A DNA stretch of 64,000 nucleotides from Diorhabda sublineata. Lineage: Eukaryota; Arthropoda; Insecta; Coleoptera; Chrysomelidae. The stretch spans positions 43,414,294 through 43,478,293 of the forward strand of contig NC_079474.1 of the NCBI RefSeq assembly GCF_026230105.1, written 5' to 3'. The notes below the pieces were generated by a model that saw nothing but the letters and a program-made list of their open reading frames with translations, was not told the origin of the DNA and searched no databases. Made by a program: the position numbers and the translations under genes. This document shows positions 34,785-47,400 of this stretch, piece by piece (positions within the stretch are counted from its first letter, which is position 1; every line of letters begins with the position of its first letter).

Positions 34785-35525
34785 CTCCAAAATAAGAAGG
34801 ACTGCTGGCAGTATGAAAACAGTTCAAAGAGCTACCTCTAAAAGTATGGAAGTTGTTATTTTAAAACCGAAGTACATTGAGAATCCTGGTTATAAAACAG
34901 AACAACCTATGGCGGTATGAAAACAGCTGCAACAAAAGCAAAGTGATATCTAGCAACATGTAAGCAATGCTTTAAAAACAAAACTATTTCCAGCAGATTC
35001 AGAACAGTGGCTATAAAAGCAAAGTTGCTTCTGGCAGTACGAAAACTGTTGCTTCAAAATGAAGCTACTTCTAGCAATATGTTAGTTCAAAAATAAAGCT
35101 GAGAACAGTTGCTATCAATGCAAAGCTACCTCTAATAGTATGAAAGCAGTTGCTTCAAAAGCAAAGCTACCTCCAAATAAAGAACAGTGGATATAAAAGC
35201 AGACCTGCCTATGGCAGTATGAAAATCGTTGCTTCAAAAGTGAAGCTACTTCTAGCAGTATAAAAATAACTACTTCAAAAATGAAGCTATTTTTAGCAGA
35301 TGGAGAACCCTGGTTATAAAGAAGAACTACCTCTGGTATGTATGAAAACTATTAGCAATAGATATGAGGCAGAGCTACCTTTCTAAGTATTAAAACAGAC
35401 TTCACTTCAAAAGTAAACCTATTCCTAGGTGTATTGAAGCAATTGCTTCAAAATCAAAGCTACTTCCAGTAGTATAAGAGCAGTTGCTCGAAATACTAAG
35501 ATTCTGTTAGCAGTATATTTTCCAA
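34785..35525. repeat. Degenerate minisatellite, unit about 40 bp
   Basis: At least fourteen imperfect copies of a unit like AGCAGTATGAAAACAGTTGC followed by TTCAAAAGCAAAGCTACCTC. Copies vary in length and by substitution; some carry inserted words such as AGAACAGTGGATATAAAAGC. All lie in one orientation. I see no conserved reading frame. Confidence 0.8.
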
Positions 35526-35529
35526 ATCT

Positions 35530-37605
35530 ATTTCGCGTATTAATATATCGACTTGTTTCGTATTTTGAATATGGATGACTTAGTTGTTTGTTTTTTTTTT
35601 TCTTTTTTAGAATGCTGTGAATCTTTGAAGAACTTATACTAAGCTCACGTGATGCTTCCTTTGCTACGTTTTCAGGATTTTCAAATCAGTTGTCTCTAAA
35701 GAAAGTATGGTCGAATTTCATCATCCAAGTGCAGCAATATTATCTTCATAATAAAGCAATAAGAGTGTAGATTTTCATTTCCTAAAAACCACATTTCTGC
35801 CTCTTATATTTTTTAGAGACTCCCACCATCTCGATGGAATCTCATATATTATTTTCTTGTTTTTATTTATTATTTACATGAAATTACGAGGGAGTGGTTG
35901 AATTATTATATTGAAAAATCTAGTGACTTGTGACGGTGACACCTTCTTTACATTAATTCACTATATATATATGAATGGTCTTCACGCAAATAAACCTACT
36001 TTCAAAATCATCTGTAAATGTCATTATAATAATAAAAATCGAAATTTAGTTTTAATTCTAATCCATCAAATTCGAGACCTCCCCCAAAAATAGTTTTCCA
36101 CATAAAAAACTACAAAAAAGAGAAACTTTAGGACCCCATACGCCCTGTCAATAATAATTGCAACGAATTTCAAAAGTTTAATCGTCGGCATTGGCATTCA
36201 AAGTGTCAAACGGACTTAAAAAAATTTAACGAATGAGCAAAAATCGTTTCATTTAAAGAAATATTGCGTAAAGTTCTCACGACTTGAATAAGATTTTTTT
36301 TCTAGTGTCTTTTTCTGGTAATACAGGTGCAAAATACTTGAATGAATGATGGAATTGTATGGATTATATGGGGGCGTGTTGTGAAGATCGCTCTTGAATA
36401 ACAAGTTAATGTTTGGCAAGCACAATTGTATGAGGGATTATCTACAGGTACTTTTGTGTATTTGTATTGACTTAGGACCAAGTGAATGGGATCGTTTCTT
36501 TTAATAGAATGAATAATGTAATAATATGTTTCACATACTAAATCATTGATGTTTTTATCAGTATTTCTATTGTTTAAAAACCGATTTAAAATTATATGTC
36601 ATCATTAAATATGATGCAGTTTGACAATGGTAGATTCAATTTCAAACTGCAATGGTTCATAATATTTTATTGTATCACTCAAGTTGATTTCTTCTAAAGT
36701 ATTAAAATGTTTATAATATTTTAGACATTATAAAAATTGCATATATTTGCATCAAATATGTGTGAAGGTTATTTTGTGTTTGATTTACGACTATGCACTC
36801 AGACTTAGTAAGCACTATTCTCTTGTTAAAAAAAATGGTAAAGTTGTTGAATGTCAAAAAGAGAAAGTAAGATATTCAGTTTCATAGAATAAATGTTTCA
36901 CTGGAGTCTCGATATATAATTTCACATAAAAATTACTAAAAACGTGATATCAAATGAATTTTTAACATCAATAGGTCATTAAAAACATGTCAAGTAATGT
37001 GAAAATCAGCTTGATCCTTAAACAATAAACAAAGGACTTAATATTAGGCAACCTTATAGAGTAGATGACGCATTTTGTGAAGTTATTTAGATATTAGAAT
37101 TAATTAGCAAAACTGGTCTTTTTTGTGTTCTAAATTTTGATCTTGATTTGAACTTGTAAGATCAGCAAAATGTTGAATACTATAAACATAGCATACTTAA
37201 CCAAAACCAAAATAAAATGTTCATTTTCTATCAGATATGTGGGGTGAGTGACTTCATAAATGTTAATTTACCTTAATGGTTATTTTTGTTTGTATATATT
37301 CACATCTTCAGGGCTCTCTACCTGTAAATTCACAATATAACTGCTCATACTAGAATCTCGAAACTGCGCTGCACGCTCAGAAACAATTTTACAAATTTAA
37401 AATACTAAGAAACACCTCCAAAGTTCTTTCGAAAATAAGCAAAATTATACGGTTATAAATAAGCGTTGAGGATTGTTTAGAGGGTAGATAGAAGGAGGTG
37501 CTGATAGAATGTCTAGCTGTACACGTTGAATATTAGGTCCAAAACCTTCCATAATTGCGCTGATTTATACAAAAATTGTTTTGTATAATTACGGATATCA
37601 ATTTT
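35530..37605. other. No recognisable gene (2.1 kb)
   Basis: AT-rich; nothing recognised. Confidence 0.4.
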
Positions 37606-37610
37606 TTTAA

Positions 37611-37875
37611 TGTATTCTACAGCGAATTTTATTGGCTATCAGAAAAAAATCACTTCAAGATGGTATGCGGGATATTTCGTCAGTTTTTGAGCCCGCATAT
37701 CAAGATATTTTTGAAAATTACATAAAAATAAATGAGAAAAAAAAAGTTTCCGGCATGATGGAGAAATTTTAGCCCACATCACGCACTTTAAATAAGTATG
37801 CCAGACCCTTCCCGCAAAAAAAGTGGTTTGCGTGATGTTTTTCTGAGAGCCAATAAAATTCGCTGTAGAATACAT
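37611..37875. mobile_element. MITE-like element with about 43-bp inverted ends
   Basis: The left end TGTATTCTACAGCGAATTTT (37611 on) continues ATTGGCTATCAGAAAAAAATCAC. The right end is its inverse, from GTGATGTTTTTCTGAGAGCC (37832) to ATTCGCTGTAGAATACA (37875), with about three mismatches. The 180-base centre has no coding capacity. Short length, long near-identical ends and no frame fit a MITE of unknown superfamily. Confidence 0.65.
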
Positions 37876-37916
37876 CACAACGATGACGGCAAAACATTTT
37901 TTCAATAATTTTTTTT

Positions 37917-37975
37917 TACATTGTTTCGGCAATAGGAATCTACGCATACCGAGCTTAATTTATTCCCGTACTAAC
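37917..37975 (+). repeat. Dispersed repeat, copy 1
   Basis: About 58 bases recur in the same orientation at 38676-38735, sharing TTTCGGCAATA, CGCATACCGAGCTTAATTTA and TTCC. Origin unknown. Confidence 0.6.
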
Positions 37976-38675
37976 GTTCTATCAGTTTTTTATCACAAAA
38001 CGGTGATGTGAGTTTATAGATTCGGTATATCCTAGTCTAATGGTGTACCTTACTCACATAACTTTATACTACCTCGAGGTGTTCACTATAACATAAAATT
38101 GTTTAGCAACTCCGAATAGCCCTAATAGTTGAGGCCTTTCTAATTTCAAAAGAGATACTAAACTTGTTACAAAACTATTCCAGAACTTTACTTTACCAAC
38201 TGGCATTACAGCTCGATGTGAGCCTTGGTCTCCTCGACAATTCACCTCTAAAATGGTCTGTTTCTCATTAATGTTCCCCATAATCTTACATTCAATTTTT
38301 GTAAAGGCCAATTTATAAAATTTCACTCTGTTGTCCGCGCTGACGCCCTCGTTTGCATTCTACATAAATTAAAAAGATTATGAAATATGATTCATAAACA
38401 CGCTCGTTTTCAAGTTCACGCCGATTTCGTGGTGTTCGACACTCCAGCAACTAGCTAATGAAAACAGATATCCAGGACATATAATCACGCAGTAATAACC
38501 AAATTCAACCATAACTAGGAAAGAAACAACATTAACAAACCTAAATAACGCTGAAACTTTAAAAAAATGAATCAAAGACAAGACTTTTTTCTCCCGTCAA
38601 TAATGGAGGAAAGTGTTTACAAATTCAACTTGAGTCTTCGTGAACTGTTATTTCACATCACTTTATTTTTTTTTA

Positions 38676-38735
38676 CATCATTTCGGCAATAAAAATCAAC
38701 GCATACCGAGCTTAATTTATTCCTATACTTATGTA
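38676..38735 (+). repeat. Dispersed repeat, copy 2
   Basis: Second copy of the 37917-37975 sequence, about 85-90% identical by eye. Confidence 0.6.
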
Positions 38736-38739
38736 CTGT

Positions 38740-39540
38740 TCACTTAAATAAAAAATTTTTGACGGAACTTTCAATGGTACCAGCTCCTGGACTATGATAT
38801 AAAATAAATGAGGATAACATTACAATAGATTAGGTAATCTTCTTCAGCAAAAAAATTTACAATAATTAGGCATTAATTTGAAATGTATCTTAGTAGAAAA
38901 AAGTATAGAATTATTCACCTCTCTCTGATTGTTTTGAGTATTATCATTTTAAATTTGAAACCAACATTGAAATCTCCAATTCAACGATATTTCATTCACC
39001 ACAGATGTACCTGACAAATTTTTATTTATAGTCTTTTATAGCATGAACCGTCATAGTTGATATTCGATGGTATTCCAGACCACACGCATATCATGTGTAG
39101 CATCTTCTCAAATTATTTCGCAATATTTTATTCGAGATCTATTGTCAGTTATCAGTTTTAGAAACGGATACAATGAGGTTGCGTTTTCTGAATGGATTTT
39201 GGGTTATTGTGATGTTAAAATACTTATTTGTGATGGGAGCTTTGATTTAAGATGGGGATTTATTTCTAAAAGTGCCCAACTATAAAGATATACAAATAAT
39301 TCTTTACAAGTCAAAAGCAAAGTTCAAAAAGATTTCATTATAATATATCTTTTCTCATGTAATTATCAATGTTTCAGTCAAACAAGTTTCAACTCAAAAA
39401 TACATCAAATTATGGCAACACCGTTTTACAAAGATTTTCAAAAAATCAAGTCGATAGTGAAATAGTAGTATATTGTTTCTAATAACCCATTATAACGGCT
39501 TCTTGAGTATACAGCAAAGTCTGGTTAAAATTCTAGTTTA
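38740..39540. other. No recognisable gene
   Basis: AT-rich; nothing recognised. Confidence 0.4.
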
Positions 39541-39543
39541 AAT

Positions 39544-40026
39544 TACGAGTGCTGTATGAAAAGTTTCCGACCTCAACCTCAGTTATTAACGAGGTTTAAG
39601 CAAAATGAGTGGAATTTTTTGCTTTTTTTGATATAACAGGACAGTATTTAACATAGATGCTTGATACGCTAAAAGAAGATATTGCGAAAACGCGACCACA
39701 TATGAAGGAAAATAGTGTTTTCCCATCAGGACAACGCCTTCTAACACTTCGATTATTGTCACGGTTAAAATTTGTTGACCATCCACAGTATTCACCAGAT
39801 CTAGCCCCCAGCGACTTTTTCTTTCTTCTTAACCTTAAAGTTTCACTTAAAAACGAGGACTTTTCGTTTACGTAAATGCCTATTTTGAGAAGAAAGACAA
39901 CAACTGTTATTGGAAGGGTTGAGAAGGTTGGATCATAACTGGACTAAAACTGTTGGAAAATAAAAAAATTCATAAAAAAATATCTTGTTTTTCTCTTACG
40001 TTGAAAGTTTTCAGGCAACTCACGTA
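39544..40026 (+). mobile_element. Deleted mariner element with both ends
   Basis: Flanked by TA on each side. The left end (CGAGTGCTGTATGAAAAGTT at 39546) is an imperfect inverse of the right end (TTGAAAGTTTTCAGGCAACT, closing at 40026). Inside, plus strand 39657-39870 reads MLDTLKEDIAKTRPHMKENS then VDHPQYSPDLAPSDFFFLLN and LKVSLKNEDFSF, the mariner C-terminal half with the third catalytic position (SPDLAPSDFF). The N-terminal two thirds are deleted, leaving a 0.48-kb non-autonomous derivative. The 'FHQDNAP' Asp is not readable. Confidence 0.75.
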
Positions 40027-40545
40027 CATACTGAATTTCATAAAACTTCTAAATCTGGAGATATTTGAATGAAATAGATACACTATGTAATTTTGAAAAT
40101 AGCTTACTACATTTAACTTTTTGATATTACAAGTTTAATAAATAGGACTTAAAATATTACGGGACTTTCATTTTATGAACAAATAATTTGCATACATCGC
40201 CATCTCGTAATGAGTGACAACATTATATAACCAATAATATGTACGGATGTAAGCGAGGTTACTGTAATTAACAAAAACACGGTAATACGTTCTAAATAAT
40301 CCAATGAAAAATAATGAACGAACTAATATAATACCATAAACAATTAAACCAAATTGTACACTCTCAATGTTTTACTTAATCTTAGAAAAATTCCAATATC
40401 CAATATTCACCGTTGTAAAGGTGTAATCCATTAATTGTTGAAGAAAGAAGAAGAATTTGTCGCTTTTGATGTCAATTTGACAATAATTATTTTGTAAGTA
40501 AATAAATTATTTAATATAGTTTTTAACTAGATTTTATGAGATAGC

Positions 40546-43544
40546 ATGTCCATACAAGAAATCCAAATAGATAGAATTTGTAGAACCTGTCTATCAGAAA
40601 GTAACGCAATGAAGTCTATGTTTACTCTTGATGATTCCACAGGTGAATCTTTACCACTGTTTCAAATGCTGATGGCTTTTACTTCAGTGCAGGTGAGTAA
40701 TATTAAGAAACCTTAAATACTTCTGTTACAAATAATATCTTTTTTAGATTATGTCGAATGATGACCTACCCAGTCAAGTGTGCCTACAATGCGTTCACTA
40801 TATAACTCGTTCATTTTCTTTTAAACAACTATGCGAAAGATCTGAATCTACCCTTAGAGGAATGTTAAATATCCAGTTGAAACAAGAGTTATTGGAATTG
40901 AAACCTCCCACGTCAAATAATACAGTTATTACTCGCACTGATCACCTAATACAAAACCCATCACCACTATCGCCAGAAATAATCTGTTCAAATTCTATTA
41001 CTCAAAGTATGGGGGTGGATGAAATTATATCTCCGAATTGTGGTGATAGTAATAAAAATATGGAATCGATCCAAACTTACTTCAAAAGTGTAAAGAAAGA
41101 ATTTGGAGAATGTTTAGATATAAAAGAGAGTGTTTCACATGATAGATTAACAAATTTAAATCATGTGGATTGTAAGTATTCTTCTCAAAGAATTTCAATT
41201 GATAATCAAGAAGAGGTAAGTGGTTTATATACATGTACAAATTCCAGTTCCTGATGAAATACTGACTGACACAGGACAAGTATTTGAAACTAATGATGAG
41301 GATATAGAGACTAGTGATGGTAAAAATAACCTAATAGATGAAACTGAAGAACCTATATTTCCTTGCGAAGAATGTCCACTTTGCTTTACTGCTGATATTG
41401 ATCTAAAAGTAAGTGAAAAACAACTATGACCCTGAAAGTAGCAGAGAAAACCAAATTTAGATTAATGATGCCTCAGTGAAAAATAAAAGTTCCTAGATTT
41501 CAAACTTGAAAATTTGTTAATTTTTTACTTCTCTACATCCTTATTTTTTTATAATTGAAAAAAAACATGGGTATTGTTGAAATGTTATGAAATTAAAACT
41601 ATTTACTTTCCAATGCTTAAAATGTGTTGGAGTTTGTTTTTTAATTTTTGTTCCAGGACAAATAGTGCAAAATAATCTGAAAAATTAATTTTTTCCAATA
41701 AATAATGACATCAAATTTTATGAAAAATCTATGTGTTAATTTTTAGAATTTAATTTTTTCCAAACAATAATTTTGATTCTTGTCAATTTTGTATTCAAAA
41801 GACTGATTGGTTAAAATGGTAAAGACCATATTTGATTTATATTTTGTTTATTGATGTATATTTATAATGATATAAATAAGACTGGTTACATAATCTCGTC
41901 TTTACAACTACCCTGACTTAGGGAGATCCCCACTTATATCTAAAGATGAAAGATGCAATCCCCACTTGTTATATATTACAAGATTTTTTTACAATATTCA
42001 TAAACTTTCAACAAAAAGTATATGTATAAAGGTCACGATATAAAAAAGCACAGTTTGTTTGCTCGCCTGAAAAATTGACATTTTTGACTTACAAGGTGTT
42101 GGAACTTAAAGAGACGATATATTTCAGAGCAGGAGCCTTATGGGATCTCATCTTCATTTCATAATTACTATTATTTATTTGTTGTTTCTTTGCAGATTCA
42201 TATGAAAACCCATCTCAAACCAACACAACATGTTTGTAAGATTTGCAAACAACTGTTTTCAAGTGCAAGTACTTTATGTCGCCACATGAAGACTCACAGT
42301 GGAGCTAAGAAACATATTTGTAGTGAATGTGGCAAAGGTTTCACTAGGTCTGATGATCTCACAAGACATATCAGGATTCATACAGGTTAGTTTTAAAATT
42401 TATAATAATAATACACTTTTTGTTATTAAAATTTATTTTGGTATAGGTGAAAAACCATTTAAATGTGATCAATGTGGCAAACGTTTTGCACAATCTTTCA
42501 GACTATTGGAACACACAAGAGCGCATGCTAATGAAAAAGGTTTCATATGTTACATATGTGGAAAAACATTTTCTAGGTACACAAGCTTAGCGGCTCATAC
42601 AAAGACTCATAGTGGAAAAAAGAACTGTGTGTGTTCTATTTGTGGTAAAGGGTAAGTATAATAACAAATTTCTTTTATCAAATTATCACTAAATAATTTT
42701 AAAGCAACCCTTGTATCTTATTTTAGATTGTGTGGTACTGGATCTTTAGCGATACATATGAAAAGTCATACAGGGGTGAGAGATCACATTTGTTCTTATT
42801 GTGGAAAACAATTCACTACTACTAGTAACCTTGCTATTCACAAAAGGGTACATACAGGTAAGATTTAATATATTGTTATGGAAAAATTACTTTTAAATTC
42901 ATTATTAATTCTCAATAATAATAATAATAAGTCAGTCCTATTTACAATTCTATTTTTTTTCAGTTTTTTATTCATTTGCTTTTCAATTTATTTAACTTCA
43001 CTTCTCAACAAGTATTCACTAATAAAATATAAATAATGGAAACTTTGTTTTTAAGGGGAAAAACCATATGCTTGTCAAGTTTGTAATAAAAGTTTCGCTG
43101 ATCGTTCCCGGCTGACTGTACACTCGAGATTACACAGTGGAGAGAAACCTTACGTCTGTCCTACCTGTAATAGAGGTTGTATAACATCTTCTCAACTTAC
43201 AAGGCATATGAGAGTACATACAGGTGAAAGGCCTTATCAGTGTCAAATATGTTTCAAGTCGTTTATCAGAAGTTCAGATTTAAATGTACATATTAAAACT
43301 CATATTGGTATGTATTATTTTTTGTGATTTATTTGAAACGTTTTATTTTTACTATGTTTATGTATTTTTAGGTGATCGTAGTTATGTGTGTACCTTTTGT
43401 AATAAAGGATTTTTCCAATCGTCAACACTTAAAGTTCATATGAGAATACATACCGGAGAAAAACCATATGAATGTAAAATCTGTGATAAATCTTTCTCAC
43501 AAACCGGACCTCTTTCTATGCACATGATGAAAATTCACGGATAG
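40546..43544 (+). CDS. ZAD-domain C2H2 zinc-finger protein 1 (12 fingers)
   Basis: Eight exons: 40546-40692, 40748-41171, 41248-41408, 42196-42385, 42447-42651, 42727-42857, 43056-43307, 43372-43544; all GT/AG with matching phases; 560 residues. The N-terminal ZAD zinc-associated domain has C12/C15 (ICRTC) and C61/C64 (CLQC); ZADs usually dimerise insect zinc-finger factors. An acidic linker follows, then 12 C2H2 fingers from CEEC (exon 3) to CKICDKSFSQTGPLSMH, many with HTGEKP-type linkers. Likely a sequence-specific nuclear DNA-binding factor; target unknown. I chose the ATG at 40546 because the upstream ATG (40536) stops at once. Exon 2 could also run on to 41215, but only the donor at 41172 joins in frame to 41248. 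Finger 9 has Cys in place of the usual aromatic (CNRGCITS). One-to-one orthology cannot be assigned by eye. Confidence 0.88.
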
Positions 43545-44425
43545 TCAAAGTAGATGTTGAAATTGAAATTATAATAATTTTATTTGATTCAATTTGTACT
43601 CCTTAAAAGTATTGTATTTAATTATGAATTTCACTCATCATATACTATATGTGTACAGTTTTGTTGAATAATTAAGAAAATCAACCCAGGAGCAGAAACC
43701 CTGTGAGATAACTATCTACTAATTTGAAAATATAAAAGAAATAATAATGATTAAAAGGTAATCGCCTCCATAGTACTTTATTAGTGTAGGGATTTCTTAG
43801 TGATCGCAAAACAACGGGTACAGGAACAACACTTTATTTGTATAGAATTTTAACAAAGGAAAACTGTTCACAAGTGATTACAATAAATAAAAAAAGAAAA
43901 ATAAGTTTGATAGTAGAGGATATTAACAAGTCGTAGCTACCGTTACGTCAACAAGCCTGGGAAATCACCTTCAGCCGCGTAACCTTTGTCGTTTTACATT
44001 TTATTATCGACTACTACTATGAAAACTGGTTGCAGTGTCGTTCATCAGGTGAGGCAGTAGGATAAGGTACTTATAGTTGTCATACCTGCTATCACCTGGA
44101 CTCAAGATTAGTTCAATCCTACAATAGTCTGTGGTATTCGTCATTGCCGGTTCCGTAACGTGTGATTCTCTCATTCCTTTTCTGGAGGGGTCCATAGAGA
44201 ATGAAGAAAACACTGCACTAAACCTCACATTTACAACGGCTGAGGGTATTCATATCATACCAGATTTTATGATTATTGTTAATAGTTATTACTATTACTG
44301 TTAGCAAAAATCAAGCTATACATGAAATACCAAAATCGAGCTGTTTAACTCTGTATAATACTAGAAAAAACTATGGAAAATAAAGTAGATAGGGATAAAA
44401 CCAATTACTAGAACATTGAAGTTGG
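43545..44425. other. 3' flank of ZAD gene 1; nothing else recognised
   Basis: No AATAAA lies close to the stop. One occurs near 43882, within AATAAATAAAAAAAG. A 74-residue minus frame (44004-44228) has no recognised family. Confidence 0.35.
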
Positions 44426-44429
44426 GTTG

Positions 44430-44690
44430 AGACAGGCAAATATACTCCTGGGATAACAAAAATTATTAGGCCGACCGAGTGCCAACTGACAAATTACTCG
44501 TACAGGTGGTTTTCTACATTCAAGGTAAGAAATAAACTATTTTAAAGAAACACGTCGAATGCTATAATATTTTAGTATGTTTATCAAAATTTCATGATCA
44601 ACATAATCGAAGGCATTAGCGAAAATCACAAAAAAACCGAATCCATATAAAAAATTTATTATTAAATGAGGTATATATTAATTAAGAACA
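44430..44690 (-). mobile_element. Jockey-like reverse-transcriptase relic
   Basis: Minus strand 44640-44440 reads FFVIFANAFDYVDHEIL, then YYSIRRVSLK and FISYLECRKPPVRV, matching the Jockey RT 'FLDFSKAFDCVDHEILL-KL-YYGIRG-AL-WF-SYL-NRKQ-V' (motif A with its catalytic Asp changed). Stops interrupt it. Confidence 0.65.
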
Positions 44691-44694
44691 GAAA

Positions 44695-45522
44695 ACCTCA
44701 GTTCGCCTGTATTATTTTCCCTTCCATTTATTTTCTTTTCGATTTTGTTTCATCCTAGTATTTCTTTTGTTCCAAAAATTATTCATCCTGGTCTAAAGAC
44801 GAATATTACATAAAGTAGTAATTAAAATATCCATTATGATGGTATCGACTTTGAACCCAATGGATTTTACCCAAATAGAATCTATTGTTATTCATGTCTA
44901 AACAAATTTTGATAAAACTTCTCATTTATGTTTGGATTATAACTGAGGCAGATCGCTAATCACCAGGAAAGCTGCGAAAGTATGCAGTTCTCCACGGGAC
45001 GACCTTTACCCCTACAAAAATATATCGACTAGTTTGTTCTAGTATGTAAGCCAAGCGTCACCAAGGCTCGTTTATTTTCCTTACTCATTAGTTTAAGGCA
45101 CGAGGTTACTAGTGATTATTATTAGTGTTTAAGAATTATTCAAAGAATAAACTCAAAAGCAAGATATACTGCCATCTATTACTTAACCGAGGAACAGTGT
45201 ACATTTGACTATAAGTTATAAATTTTAAAAAGATATTTGTATACTAATCAATTGATTAGTTGCATATCAAAATAGAAAAAAATAATTCATATTTTGTATT
45301 GTAATTTCAGCTGAAATATAGATTTGAACTTTATTTTAAGCTATGCCATCTACAGATTGTTTTTGTATTTTAACTTTTCAAAATTACAGATATTCGTTCT
45401 ACATAATTTTTTGATAGATACATAGATGTCTCTGTAAATATTGACAGTGATGTTTGTGACTATTGACTTAAATTTAAAATATGAATATGTTAACCTAAAA
45501 ACTAACATGAAATAAAATAAAA
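44695..45522. other. Intergenic; upstream of NDUFAF3
   Basis: No coding block seen. The NDUFAF3 promoter is probably in the last few hundred bases. Confidence 0.35.
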
Positions 45523-46279
45523 ATGATATATTTAAAAAATTTTGTACAATTTCCCAGATATCTACATAAATTATCACAGCTTGGTACCTTCAGGTACATA
45601 ACATAAAATATATAGATAGATTTTCATTACGTTGCATTATAATATTTTACAGAAGACGAATAGCTACTAGTTCAAAATTATGGGCACCAGGAGCTTACGA
45701 GGGTTCGGGAAAAACCAGTGTTCATATTTTAAATAAAGATTCTGATTTAGGAATACTGATAGATGGTTTTAGTCAAGTAAGGAAAACTATTTGTAAACAA
45801 CCGAATTATATAATGCCGTTTTTTTAGGTTGGATTTCGATTAAATAATGACTTCACCATATTAGGATCAATGGTTATATTTCCTAGGTATTACCTACTCG
45901 TTCGTCTCATTCGGAATAAATAATAAAATTTTTTATTAGGTCTGTGTTATCCTGGAATGTAGATGATGTATCCCAGATTACGGAAGAGAGCCTTAGTTTA
46001 TTTACTATACTTGAGCCGAAAATAGACATTATAGTATTGGGTGTAGGTGATAAACTAGATAATTTTAACTTTTATAAGGATATCTTACCATTTACTAGGA
46101 AACATAAAATTCAATTGGAAATTCTCCCAACTGAATCGGCTTGTTCAACATTTAATTTTCTAAATTCTGAAGGCAGAAACGTTGTCGGTGCTATGATTCC
46201 ACCTAAAACTTTAACTGCTACTGAAGATGATGAATTATTATCAAAGATGAGGTATCAGAATTTATATGAAATTGATTAA
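45523..46279 (+). CDS. NDUFAF3: NDUFAF3, mitochondrial complex I assembly factor 3
   Basis: Four exons: 45523-45593, 45653-45776, 45828-45886 and 45940-46279, with introns of only 51-59 bases; 197 residues. In animals NDUFAF3 works with NDUFAF4 in early assembly of the complex I Q-module in the mitochondrial matrix and inner membrane. Residues 1-26 start MIYLKNFVQF and are rich in K, R and H with no acidic residue, as expected of a matrix presequence. The family's signature blocks are all present: LIDGFSQVGFRLNN, VIFPRSVLSWNV, ITEESLSLFTILEPKIDI, VLGVGDK and CSTFNFLNSEGRNVVGAMIP. Human NDUFAF3 has 184 residues. The start was chosen because this ATG gives the presequence and joins in phase 2. 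The polyadenylation signal AATAAA (46278-46283) overlaps the stop codon, so the 3' UTR is probably very short. Confidence 0.92.
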
Positions 46280-46283
46280 TAAA
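46278..46283 (+). promoter_or_regulatory. AATAAA overlapping the NDUFAF3 stop codon
   Basis: The TAA stop occupies 46277-46279 and its last two bases begin AATAAA. No other strong signal was noted within the next 100 bases. Confidence 0.55.
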
Positions 46284-46289
46284 TATTGA

Positions 46290-46880
46290 AAGAATTATCT
46301 TTTTATTTCTTTATCTTTGGAAATGGTTAATAGTATCATAAAATTGTATCAAAAAGTTACGTTGTTATTGAAAAGGCAGAGAAATTTCAAGTATTATGCA
46401 TACAAATGGAAGTTAAATTTGATAAACTTTGAAACTCTGAACATTCTTGCTTAATTATTGAAATGAAATTATTGAGTTGAATTGTGTAAAAATCGTCTTT
46501 ATGCATAGGTCCAGGCTATGGAAGCCCCTTAAGGACCAAATAATAGTAAAAAAAATAATTTATGAAGTGAATGAAGGAATGAAATATATAAGAGTATTTG
46601 GCAAAATCAATTATAATATCACTAAAACATCAATAAAAAATTGTTTCGATACAGAAACACTGCAAAATTTATTAAATTCATAAAATTCTAAATTAATTTG
46701 GAATGACAGATTTAAAGAAATAAAAAAACAAGTATTTCTTAGAAATTAATAAATATATATTATTTTTTATATTTAAGGAGTGTAACTTTGAGTTAAACTA
46801 AAAGAAAATCTACTTATGTGGTATAGAAGGATCTAAAACAATTATTGTGATATATTGTTTGTGATACACTAGTACATTTG
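46290..46880. other. No recognisable gene
   Basis: AT-rich; a short plus frame (46477-46683) has no recognised family. Confidence 0.35.
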
Positions 46881-46899
46881 AGAAACTCTTATCTAACCC

Positions 46900-47400
46900 T
46901 TTTTTCTATCCAAATCAGCCAGTGGCCAATTTGATCCCGCCTTACTGCCAATGAGGGGACATGTTACACTGGCCCCTTGTGTTTTGTGGCTTGAATTTCA
47001 TTTTCAATTGACCACTCACTGCTATTCTTGAGCTAAGACCAGCAGTGAGTGTGTTGGAGTTAACAGTGTTCTCGATGGTAAGCATATTATTCTTATTCTC
47101 TATTTTAATCGTTTAAAATTTTTGTTTCAGCTTTTCATTTCTTCGGTGAAATTCCAAGGAGTAGGCAGATTGAGGCCTTGGAATCAACCTAGAAAAGGGG
47201 TGATTTGTTGCGTGGAGTAGGCAGATTGAGACTACGGAATCGGATCACTTCTTACCAATGAACAAATAACCACCCTATTCCCACCCTTCTCTTGATAATG
47301 GCTCCAAAGTGAGAGCCGAAACGTCGAGAATTTTCAAAATTTCAATTAGTGAACCTAGTTCTTTTGTTTATAAGCCTGACCGCGGAAATGTATAATAAAA
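46900..47400 (+). repeat. Repeat-like block with hammerhead-like core, family 2
   Basis: This block is less AT-rich than its surroundings and repeats the word GGAGTAGGCAGATTGAG (47158-47174 and 47215-47230). Near its end: TTCTC (47287-47291), TTGATAA plus an extra T (47292-47299), hairpin GGCTC/GAGCC (47300-47317), GAAA (47318-47321), CGTC, then GAGAA (47326-47330), which pairs with TTCTC as stem I. The core differs from CTGAnGA at two positions, so it is probably inactive. Only one copy is seen in the window. Confidence 0.45.

Noticed and set aside
41172..41254. ZAD gene 1 exon 2 extended to 41215 or to the in-frame stop near 41254
   Set aside because: A 32-base intron would be too short and its phase does not fit; the donor at 41172 joins in frame to 41248.
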